Of a DNA stretch of 64,000 bases, positions 11,741 through 20,656 are shown one piece after another. Below the pieces are notes generated by a model. That model was given only the letters and a program-made list of their open reading frames with translations, had not been told where the DNA came from and searched no databases. The stretch comes from Ilyonectria destructans (taxonomy: Eukaryota; Ascomycota; Sordariomycetes; Hypocreales; Nectriaceae). Made by a program: the position numbers and the translations under genes. Position 1 is the stretch's first letter. Each line of letters starts with the position of its first letter. The DNA is taken from the NCBI GenBank assembly GCA_020740775.1, contig JAHEWK010000022.1, forward strand, positions 558,001-622,000, read 5' to 3'.

Positions 11741-14463
11741 TCAGGGCTGGTCTTCATTATCCCTATCTACGCTGATCCTGCCTACCAATTGAAGTACCTG
11801 CCTCCAATTGTCCCCTTCAAGGAGACTCAGAGGAAGGGATGGCTGATAAATGCCAGCCTTGCTCCATGAACGAAGGCACTGAACCATAGCCACTATATGG
11901 CGCCGCAGGCGAGACCTAAGTGGCGTTACCATCCTCCCGCAACTGCTGAAATCTCTCTCCGTTTCGGCGGAAGACGACGCGATGGTGAGGAAGTCAACAG
12001 CCATATAAGACAGCCGAGGAAAACGCACAACGCCGACATCCCTCCACCAAGCAATCGAGTCAGCTTTGTATGCGATGTTGTCTACCGGTGGTTCTGATAG
12101 ATACTGATCAAGCTCGTCCTGTGCTGGCATCGCGGCTGACTGCGTTGGCTGTGTGCTTTGTCGCCCTCGAGAGTTAGGACGGACAAGTGATCGACTAAAT
12201 GCCAACCGTCGCTCAATATAGTCCAAGGCACTACTGCTCCCAGACGCCGAAACGGCATTGCAGGCTTCCTCGTGAGCCATGTTCTTGTACGTCTCTGTCC
12301 AGAGTCTCGTCAAGTTTCCCTCATAAGTCTTCTTCCATTCCGAGGTCTGACGAGACGGCAGCTGGTTCCAAAGCTGCTCTAGAGCTCGCCATTTCTTGCA
12401 CGGGTGGAATACAACTGCCGCTATGTAGGCGGTAAAGGTCAGCTTGCCATAGTAGTCGTTCAGCTTCTTCCATCCGAGCTTGATGTAAATCTTCAAAAGC
12501 CTCCGGGTCTTCGCATCCATATCATCGAACAGATGAACCTCTTCCATGATCTGGTCGTCATTCTCTTCTATGATCACACCTTGAATGGCCAGCTCGAGGT
12601 GGTCAAGAAGCATCTCCACTACTTGGAAATACTCATCGAACCCTCCTGAGGTTGAGCCTTTACCGGCAATTCCCTCGCCCTGGAGTTGCTTTGAGGCGAC
12701 CTTGAACGGCTGGAGGATCTTCTGGACCGCAGCAACAACCTTCCACTCCTCAAGGGAAAGCCTTTCCTTCAATACCGCCGGCCTGTCTTGTTCTTTACAG
12801 CCTTGGCTAACCCATCGTTCCTCGATGATGGAAAGCATCCTGCTTAACGCTGAACGTTTAAGCAAAGCGCGCGACGCCATTGCCTCATCGGATTGCCAGC
12901 GAGTACAGACATTTTGTGCCCACGCGAGGACGGGTTCAGCAGGGGCGGTTTGCCGTTGAGCTTCATGAAAGTCCTCGAGAAGTTGACTGCTCATTCGAAG
13001 AGCGACGCCAATATTGTGCAGCTTGCCAAATGGTCCAAACTTGCGGTACTTGTCTAATTTCTCGGCGGTGATGATATCAGGGACTGGGCGCCGATCCTGG
13101 CTCTCTTCTGGGGCTATATCATGCTCGAAATCTTCTTCCATACTCAGCGCGCCAAAGTCGTCGTCGGTCCGTAGCTCATTAATAGCGTCGGACAACTGGC
13201 GCTGCTCGTCCTCTTCAGTCATAAAGTCCGTATCGCCCCAATGCGCAAGCAGCTCATTGAAATTATCCCTTTTGCTGCCGTACATCATGGCCTTGACTGC
13301 CAGATTCGGAAAATGAGGGGCGCAGCGAATGCGACGTTCGTCCTTGTCGAAATCGAACTCACCGGCAAGTGCTTCCATAGCCGGATCATTATTCGTAGCA
13401 TTATCAAGCGTATAGTACCCGATTCTGAAGCCGAATAATAGTTAGCTACTCAGTTTGCTGACCCATGAAATTGTTAGGCATGGTTTTGTACCTTTCTTGA
13501 AGGCCAAAAGCACAAATCGTATCAGCAACTTCATCTGCAAGTGCCGCTCCAGTATGGTGCTTCCTGAGAGCTGGTAGCGCCAAAAGGATTCTCCATTGTT
13601 TCCAATCTCGGTCGATAAAGCGGGCGTTGATGCCAAGGAATGATGCGTTTTGTCGGGAAGTCCAGCCGTCGAAAGTAAAATGGATCATGCTTCTCGCTCT
13701 TTGAAGAAGCTCGTGAACAGGACCAAGAGCTCGATTATACTCGTTTGTTAGGAGGTTGACGAGGGTCCTGTCGCTTAGTATCTGCCCTTCCAGAAGAGAG
13801 GGGTTATTATAGAGCAGGAGTCGTCTGAAGCGCTCAGAGTTTACGAGATTGAAGGGAAGGTTATGGTATGTAAGCCAGTCGAGGAGGAGTAACTGATTCA
13901 TCGCGGGATCGAATAATATATGCAGATTGCTAAGAAGGCTTTAGTCTCGAGGGTTCGTCGGATCAGCGCGAAGCATATCAAGCAGGTTCCGTTCTGTACC
14001 TCCACTCCCGGCAACCGGGCTGGAATCTCGTCCAGAAGGTGGCTGACAAGTTAGCAGGCATTTTGGACGACTAGGAGATAGGGCAGGGAGAGATGGCACC
14101 AACCATGATCTTGTGCTCTTTTTTCAGATGTCGGACACTGCTTCCAGCAGTTGAAGCGATGAAGGTGTAATGTGTGGCCTTCGGCTTGCCATGGAGGAAG
14201 CATCTCTCGCAGACCCATACGATCTTGTGGGACTTGGAGGTATTGTCCTTCATTCTGAATCCGAATTGCCACCACCATGTCCGCTCTCGAGAGGGGTCGT
14301 GGCATGTCGTGAAGCCGGGGAACCGCTTGAATTTGTCAGTCGTCCAAGCTTCATAATCTGGAACCCTGCTGGGTATATATTTAGTTGAGGCAGAACTGGT
14401 GGACGGCTCGGAAGGCGGCGGCGTTGAGGAGATATCCTCTAACTCTTCGTCAAACGAGTCCAT
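11741..14463 (-). pseudogene. hAT-A transposase (BED finger + hAT dimerisation domain), one in-frame stop
   Basis: Three exons: 14104-14463, 13492-14042 and 11741-13424, with introns of 61 nt (CTAAC branch, CAG acceptor) and 67 nt; total 865 codons including the stop. Exon 1 holds a BED-type zinc finger (VCERC...HLKKEHK). Exon 2 contains HFTFDGWTS, typical of the hAT catalytic core. Exon 3 ends with the dimerisation domain ([20 protein letters not shown]...LRSWSKAG). One TAA at 13941-13943 interrupts exon 2; a C-to-T change from CAA would explain it. All else stays open, so the element decayed recently. A truncated relative lies at 37262-37763. Confidence 0.85.
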
Positions 14464-14833
14464 GGTGATAGGAAGCATCCACAAACAGCGTAAAGGTCGA
14501 ATCGAATACGGCGAGGCCGGAAGGGTCACTTATATAGGCCTACTCGGGCAGGCTAGAACAGGTGCTCGCCTTCGGACAGAGCAGCGACCGCGTAGTGGCG
14601 GACCTGAAGGCGTTAAGAAAAAAAGGTACCGTGATGCAGTATACAGAGTATGGAGTCCTCTACCCCTTTTCCCCATTCAAAGTAACTGGCCGACCCTTTT
14701 CTCCACTGCCGTGCGTTGCGCGTTGCTTACTGGCTGCTTAGTGGCTTACAAGGATGTTTGGCGGACGCGTCTGGCGACAAAATCGTCGCGTTTGAACTGC
14801 GCTTCGCAGCCTACCCGGGACTCCTTCAATATA

Positions 14834-15003
14834 TGAGGCGATCGACGATCAAATCGATCGATTGAGGGCTGGATCGATACGATATCGATCGAGCGGTGCG
14901 TCTAATCGATCGATATCGATCGATTGACAGGTCCGATCGATATGATCGAAATCGAAATCGAATCGATTAATCGAATCGATCAAATCGATCATACGATCGA
15001 TTT
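14834..15003. repeat. Right subterminal ATCGAT repeat block of hAT-A
   Basis: About 170 bp of ATCGAT/CGATCGA copies mirroring the left block and ending in the terminal inverted repeat at 15012. It lies upstream of the transposase start and may include its promoter. Confidence 0.8.
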
Positions 15004-15012
15004 CGAAGCCTG

Positions 15013-15084
15013 CCTCAAGCACCCACTACTGGAGCGGATATCAGTTAATGCTTTTTTTCAATTACGGAAATATTTGTTCAACTC
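15013..15084 (-). pseudogene. Upstream half of the interrupted hAT-B dimerisation domain
   Basis: Read on the minus strand, this segment gives ELNKYFRN, a stop, KKALTD, and after a one-base shift YPLQ-stop-WVLE, which abuts the hAT-A end. This matches the usual run from the DELxxYL motif to the WW motif just before the part found at 11403-11570. The stop in place of the first W of WW fits a G-to-A change. Assignment rests on order and motif, so it is less certain than the left half. Confidence 0.55.
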
Positions 15085-15461
15085 GGGGCCAGGAACAAAC
15101 AAGCCATGAATTCTTAATTAACCAGTGATAGTCATAGCAATCAATAACATTAGATTATGATACCTTTTCATCAAGGAAGTTTTAGAAACTTATTCTAAGT
15201 GATATATGTCCACCTATCCAGCATAATATGTACATCTGAAAAAGATTGTGATTGTATTCCTTAATTAGAACATCTAAGTACGCTGCTTCGCCTATGCCAC
15301 AACAATAGAAGAAGCTGCAATACTAGAACGTCTTGAACATGTATAATCCATGGTTCTTCTAGGAATGGACCTTGGAAGCAAATATTGCCCGGAGCCCATC
15401 ATCTATCCGAAGCGATGGTGATCATACCATGTTGATGGCATGTGCCTATAGACGTCTACCT
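15085..15461. other. AT-leaning intergenic
   Basis: No coding region recognised. The stretch lies between the hAT-B remnant and the 3' end of the tyrosinase gene, and probably contains the latter's 3' untranslated region and poly(A) signals. Confidence 0.35.
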
Positions 15462-16858
15462 TTATAGGTAGATGTAGCAGAAAGGTGAGTTGCCAAGAGT
15501 ATCAAGGGCATCGCCGATGGTAATCTCGGGAGCGTTGACGCCCATGTTCAAGGCATCAGACTTGATGGCATCACGACTAGGGGGGGTGTTGAGGATGGTG
15601 ATGGTGCCAGCAATGTCCTTGGCCTTGGCGGGGTGGAGTGCCTGCCAGACCCAGTACATGCGGTCGACCATAGCATGGTGCAGGAAGAAGATGGGGTCGT
15701 TGGGAGATGAGAACAGGTCGGAAGAGTCGCCGCCCATGGTAAAGTGACCGGCGGCGTGTACTCCGAGGAACTCGTCACCGAAACGGCCTTGGAACTCGTT
15801 CTGGAATAGAGCGATGCTTCCGGAGGCGGCTCCGAGGGTGAGGTTGAACAGGTTGCTGGCAGTGAACCAAGTCTTACCGGGGTAGCGGCTCAAATCACGT
15901 ACCAGGCAGCGAGGGTTGTAGCCCAGCGCACCAGTAGCACTGACCTCCATGCCGTCCATACCGGGGGAAACAGGTCCGAGGTTGACAGTGAGGCTGATCC
16001 ACGTTAGCATACGTTTCAAGTTAAAGATCAACCCAATGTGCTTTACCCTTTGAAGGGACCGTCCTTGAGGCAGCCACCGCCGTTGCCAGAGGGAATGTAG
16101 ATGTTGTTGAGGCCAGACAGGGAACCATTGTGCGCAACGTAGGTTCCATCACCGCTCATGCTAGTAGCACTACCATCAAAGAGCGGCGAGTCCTTGAACT
16201 CGACAGACTCGAACCAGTTCCAGTACTACAAAGCGTCAGTGCTAGTACGCAAACGCGTCTGGGCGTAGAAAATACTTACAGGCTGGGTACCCTTGTAGCC
16301 ACACTCAGTCCTCAGTGCGGTCTCGTAGGCCCAGGTGAAGTACCGGTGCCATGTGAAGAAGTTTCCCTGAGTCGGATGGTTAGCATCGAGGCGACATAGT
16401 GTGAGGCTGGGGAGATGGGGCTTGTCTTACAGTGCCGTGGATGCTCAGGGTCTGGTTGATATGGACGGCAACAAAGTCGTCATATCGAGTGCGAGCACCA
16501 GGGGCGAACGCAGGATCGGCCTTGGAAGGCTTCGTCGTCATGCAAGTGACGGCGTTAATATACGCGGTCCTCTCGCTGGGAGACAGGTACTTCCTGCAAA
16601 GCGGGGTTCGTTAGCACATGGCACGCTGTGAAGCATCTTGGGGCGGAGAAGCAGCTTACCAGTCCCGACGAATGGACGCGTTGAAGATTGAGCACCCATT
16701 GGATCTCTTCGTCGTGGTCGCATTTTCACTCTCCTGGAGAGCCTCAATTGCCTGGTTGTTGAGGTCTACCAGAGTGTCAGTGGCATTCTGGTCAGCGCTA
16801 GCCAGAGCGAGGGTTGAGGCCCAACGAGGCTGAGAATAGCTGTTAGTGAGATATACAT
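15462..16858 (-). CDS. Short secreted tyrosinase/catechol oxidase-like protein, five exons, apparent 1-base loss in signal peptide
   Basis: Exons: 16660-16858, 16431-16593, 16280-16366, 16047-16225 and 15462-15993; introns of 66, 64, 54 and 53 nt with good splice sites. CuA histidines are in VHINQTLSIHG and FTWHRYF; CuB histidines are in VHAAGHFTMGG and FFLHHAMVDRMYW. The protein (~386 aa) lacks the long C-terminal tail of classic tyrosinases and fits the short secreted ascomycete type, copper enzymes that oxidise phenols to quinones. The start MYISLTAILSLVG looks like a signal peptide, but the mature frame (ASTLALASADQNAT...) is one base out of register at about 16819-16823, and there is no in-frame ATG for the body. 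Either one base is missing (mutation or sequencing error) or the first exon differs. Everything else is intact. Confidence 0.85.
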
Positions 16859-18847
16859 GACGGCGAAGTTAGCGGGAATAATACAATGAGAAAACTGAGA
16901 GAGGGACACCCTACATGATTGGTTTTATAATATTTGAATGCTACGGAACCGGACGGATAGCCTCGTGGTAAATTACGCTAGCAACTGCACGTGGCAAATT
17001 TGTTGGCAAGGTTATTCTTTCTTCCCTTTTTTTTTTTTAAGGCGCATAGTTGCCTCTCGCTTATCTGGCTTACATATATCATGCGAAAGAAGGGAGATAC
17101 GCCGGGGACGCAGCTTTGCGTCGATGGAGTCGTCCAGGGAATACTGCGGCCGCCCTAACCCTGGCCTGCATTAGGTAGTTGAATCTACAAGTATCGCGAG
17201 ACTCGACATTTTTAGCGGCCCAGCTTTCTCGGTAACAGGCGAATCGGAATGTACCGGCCCCCGGCTGGACAAGGTCCACTAAATCTCACCCACCGTGGGT
17301 CGCGTAAACGAGGTTGCATCAAAGTTGAAGTGGGATGCCGAGAAGATGGACAGGGCCCTGGAGTCGGCCGTACACTAGCGACGCCGGCGGAAATGAAAAA
17401 GATCGATTCAAATATGCATCCAGTTCTGGTATCGCTTTTCCTCGACTGCATGAGGGAGATCACTGGTGACACGTTTGGCGTCGTGAGTATTTCCCGAAAT
17501 GGCCACTAATATCCGCCCACTACGGAAGTCCGGCCACTGTGGAATAGTCCGTCCCCTGTGGAATGGCCCATCCGCTGTGGAATAGTCCATCCACTACTGG
17601 CCTCCCCCACAACCCGGGCTGAAGAGGCGCGCGAACCCATTAACCGGCGTCCCGAGCTGAATAACTTTGAAGGACATCGTGGGGGGATTTAGTCATTAAA
17701 ATGGGGATCATTAAAATGGGGACACTCGTCTACAGATCTGCTACATGTATTAGTATAGCGTAGCATACCCGGTACTTCGAATAGCCGAGGGGAAGTGGTC
17801 TTTAGGACACCTGACGGCGCCAAAACACACGCACTACTGGTCTCCCGCCGCCACTTGCCTTTCGGCACAGGTGTGACATCTACCGGAATCCGACTTTAGA
17901 TTGACTCGTGAACACATGCCATCTGGGTTTAACAAGAGTCAAGCATGGCTGATTCGATCTAGTGATCGGCAAATACGATTTCATTCGCCGTTACCTTGCA
18001 CTGCCCTGAAAACTCAGGGGTCACCCTGCGAAACCAAGTGTCCACTACTTCATACTTCCTCCGTGGCGAGCCAATGGAGTCGGTTCGATAGTGCCACGGT
18101 CAGAGACTCGCCTACAGACTTCACACAACCACTTTTTTTACTTTCTACCCGGGCCATAGCACTTACTTATTAAGGATACTCTTTGCGCCGGAAGGTCACA
18201 TCATATCAAAGGGCTATTCTGAATTGGAATTCACCGCGGCCTCTAGTTCGTGACACTCATCCCCAAAGCGGCCGATAAGTAATCGGACATTTCATGTCCA
18301 AAAGTTCCCGCAAACACCGTATTCTCCGGCGTTCGTCTTGGCAGGAGTGTTTGGTTGCTCTCCCGCCCGAGGCTAGCGTCCACATTCGAACAAGCTTATT
18401 GAACCCGACCTTCTTATCTTTCCGGTGCTTGCGTTAGTTACCCTGCCTGTTATGCTCCAAATTTCCGGGTTGGGCGGCCAAGGAGATCTCACCTGAGCGA
18501 ACTAACCTCAAAGTTGGCTCCCCGATTAATAAATGCTGAATGCATACTCTGTACATTGTGCGGAAGCGAGTGAGCAAGGTAGCCTGCGCATTTTTACTGC
18601 ACTGGGACAACCGAGGTATTTTCCCCCACCGCAGCATGCTCTTAGTCTCAATAGTATGTAGCTTAGTAGCGGAGTGGGCTTCGGCTCACTGTCCAAAAAC
18701 TTAGGCTCACTGTCCAATTTCCTAATTAGGCATAGTCGGACAGGGATCTTGACCGCCTACCGAATAAGGGATCGCGCTTACGATTTCAATTTCCCGATTA
18801 GGAAATGCTAGCAGACCACGTGATATCCTTGATTGAAGATTTCAACA
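16859..18847. other. Gene-poor 2-kb intergenic region
   Basis: No convincing gene on either strand. A TATAAAA-like sequence upstream of the tyrosinase start lies on the minus strand near 16930. A T-rich run is at 17028-17040 and a 19-bp tandem repeat at 17532-17588. Open frames here are short and unlike proteins. Confidence 0.4.
17532..17588. repeat. 19-bp tandem repeat, three units
   Basis: Three adjacent 19-bp units share the core CTGTGGAATAGTCC (the middle one reads CTGTGGAATGGCCC). Further degenerate units (CCACTACGG, CCACTACTGG) flank it. No function inferred. Confidence 0.7.
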
Positions 18848-18890
18848 ACAGGAGACCGGTCCCTGCGGGCCCGCCAATGCCTTTCGGAAC
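18848..18890 (+). repeat. 43-bp GC-rich dispersed repeat, copy A
   Basis: The unit begins ACAGGAGACCGGTCCCTGCG and ends TGCCTTTCGGAAC. It contains the palindromes ACCGGT and GGGCCC. The same unit occurs twice in tandem at 19841-19926. Here it lies just before a fragment related to the gene at 20161. Confidence 0.8.
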
Positions 18891-18951
18891 GTCCCTCGAA
18901 TCCTCTGATTTCCCTATGGCTCTTCGATGACGCCTCCCATCCCAGGCAGGG

Positions 18952-19070
18952 CTCATCGAGATCCCACTCTTCCCTTACCGCATAGGCACTCAGTCTGCCG
19001 ACCGGGCCGACCTGGACAACCAGATCGCTACGTACCTTAACATCAACCCTGACTCTGGCTTCATGCCCCT
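18952..19070 (+). pseudogene. Fragment related to the hypothetical gene at 20161-20529
   Basis: The plus strand reads LIEIPLFPYRIGTQSADRAD followed by LDNQIATYLNINPDSGF, closely matching LIEVPLVFHRVGTQSANRAD and following residues of the gene at 20161. Similarity then stops and a stop codon follows. It is a truncated paralogue that shares the upstream 43-bp repeat context. Confidence 0.7.
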
Positions 19071-19403
19071 GCATACATGGGCAACCTGTATAACATGTTA
19101 AGAAATCCCTGAACATATTGAACAGAACAAGATAAGAAAAATACAGATTACAGGATACAGGATAAGACAACAGGATAACAGGATAAGGAACACAACAGCA
19201 AGCCAATAAGGCTCTATTCTATATCCATCAATATCCTCCCTGTCTTCCAAATCGTCAGAGTAAATATTTTAGGATAGGATGAAGAGCTCGGCCGAGGGTG
19301 GTTTCGGGTCCAGTAGGTGGAGGTCCAGGAGTTGGATAGGTGGATGCACAGATACGGAACACCCGCGGGGTTCCGGTAGGGCCCCACAACTACATTTTCA
19401 ACG

Positions 19404-19601
19404 TCAAAGTTCAAAAGCGCATTGTGCAGCTAATTTAAATTCAATTGAGACGAGATGTATATGAAAATGAAGCCCTGGTTTTCCGGCAATTAATATTTTG
19501 TATACCACCCCCGGGCAAGAATGCAAGCTCGCACCAATTTCAAAATCACATGCCTCAGCCAATTCTTCAACATCCGGCAACCAAGCTTGACACCAAAGCA
19601 A
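19404..19601 (-). other. Possible hypothetical coding fragment
   Basis: A minus-strand open frame of 65 codons (CQAWLPDVEELAEACDFEIG and onward) has protein-like composition, but there is no recognised family and no supporting exon. It may be chance or part of a decayed gene. Confidence 0.15.
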
Positions 19602-19754
19602 GCCTGACTTTTGCAGATTCCTTATATAGTTTTATTCTCTTCTGGGATTTCCATTTGCGCTTCCAATGGGCCTGGAGAACTCGACGAATTGTCCGCTCTA
19701 ATCCTGTCTTATATATACACCCGATTCACAAGAGTTTGTATGTATAAATTTGTA

Positions 19755-20010
19755 GGTGGCGCGGTAAAGTGGCGCAGGGTGGCGCAGAGTGGCGAAGCTC
19801 GTTCGGGGCGCTATGCGGTCCGAGCGTTGGATTTGTATGTACAGGAGACCGGTCCCTGCGGGCCCGCCAATGCCTTTCGGAACAGGAGACCGGTCCCCTA
19901 CGGGGCCCGCCAATGCCTTTCGGAACGAGGCTGAGAGAAAGTGGCGCGGCGAGTGGCGCGGCGATTGTGGTGCAGCTCGAGGTGGCGCGGCGATTTGTGG
20001 TGCAGCTCGC
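19755..20010. repeat. GTGGCGC-rich short repeats
   Basis: Two clusters (19755-19797 and 19941-20010) are built from GTGGCGCRG units. In the second, a ~30-bp unit (GTGGCGCGGCGATTGTGGTG plus CAGCTCG) is duplicated in tandem with one extra T. The tandem 43-bp repeats lie between the clusters. Confidence 0.65.
19841..19926 (+). repeat. 43-bp GC-rich dispersed repeat, tandem copies B and C
   Basis: Two head-to-tail copies of the unit seen at 18848-18890. The second carries CCCTACGGGG in place of CCTGCGGG, which extends an internal palindrome. A partial inverted piece (GTTCCGAAAGGCA) follows at about 20067-20080. Confidence 0.8.
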
Positions 20011-20160
20011 ACGGACCGCTTGGTGGACCGAGTTTACGAAGGAGGGCGCGGAAGAAAGAACCTTTCGTTCCGAAAGGCACAGTACACCAGGATCCATCCA
20101 AGCCGTCATCGTCCGATGCGATGTTGAGAGAAAATCAGATTCGCACCTTGGTCCGTGACA

Positions 20161-20529
20161 ATGATCCAGGTAGATCATCCTGTCTTCTCTAATTACATCC
20201 CCCCCGTCCCGAGACTTATCGAGGTTCCGCTGGTCTTTCACCGTGTCGGCACTCAGTCTGCAAACCGGGCCGACCTCGACAACCAAATGATCACGTATCT
20301 CAACATCGACGATGAATCCGGGTTTGCGCGCTCTGAGTGGCGTTCCTACCTTGGCACCGTGATAGTCGCGCGGAAGGACAAGAAGCCGTTGCTACCCCAG
20401 CATCTTGAGGACATCTGGATGTATTGTGACTACATTCTGGACCTCTTTGGGGAGGGAGAAGGCGTGCCGACACATTTGTATAATAGACAAGCGTTTGAAG
20501 AGTGGTGGAAAGACTATTGCGAAGAATAG
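20161..20529 (+). CDS. Hypothetical protein, 122 aa, with a broken paralogue 1.2 kb upstream
   Basis: ATG 20161 to the stop at 20529, intact. The sequence is acidic and aromatic: VPRLIEVPLVFHRVGTQ, then LDNQMITYLNIDDESGF, LEDIWMYCDYILDLFGEGEG and a C-terminal FEEWWKDYC. No signal peptide, membrane segment or known motif. A near-identical block exists as a fragment at 18952-19070, so the family is duplicated locally; both copies follow the 43-bp repeat. Function unknown. A longer product starting upstream through an unseen exon is possible. Confidence 0.55.
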   Translation: MIQVDHPVFSNYIPPVPRLIEVPLVFHRVGTQSANRADLDNQMITYLNIDDESGFARSEWRSYLGTVIVARKDKKPLLPQHLEDIWMYCDYILDLFGEGEGVPTHLYNRQAFEEWWKDYCEE

Positions 20530-20656
20530 AAGGAGTTCCGGCCGGGGACTGGAGGTGAGAATGATCCGGATGATTGGCGAGCGGTGAGGTCGCCTTATGA
20601 GATATAGGTAGGGCCTTCTGGGTTCGGAATAAGTTGTATTTGTATCTAGCCCTGTC

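Larger units (their letters stand above)
11571..15012 (-). mobile_element. hAT-A DNA transposon with AATCGATCGA-rich ends (3.44 kb)
   Basis: The ends are inverted repeats: CAGGCTTCGAAATCGATCG at 11571-11589 and its complement ending at 15012, starting CAGG as in many hAT elements. Inside each end is about 160-180 bp crowded with ATCGAT motifs. The transposase gene lies between them on the minus strand. Flanks are the two halves of another hAT gene, so insertion into it is directly visible. A clean 8-bp target duplication is not seen: GTAAGCAT on the left resembles TCAAGCAC two bases beyond the right end, with differences that fit decay. Confidence 0.85.

Noticed and set aside
11563..15020. 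8-bp target duplication for hAT-A directly at its ends
   Set aside because: GTAAGCAT and CCTCAAGC do not match; only a two-base-shifted partial match exists.
19726..20286. 186-codon minus-strand open frame over the GTGGCGC repeats
   Set aside because: Its content is dictated by the short repeats and by the antisense of the gene at 20161.
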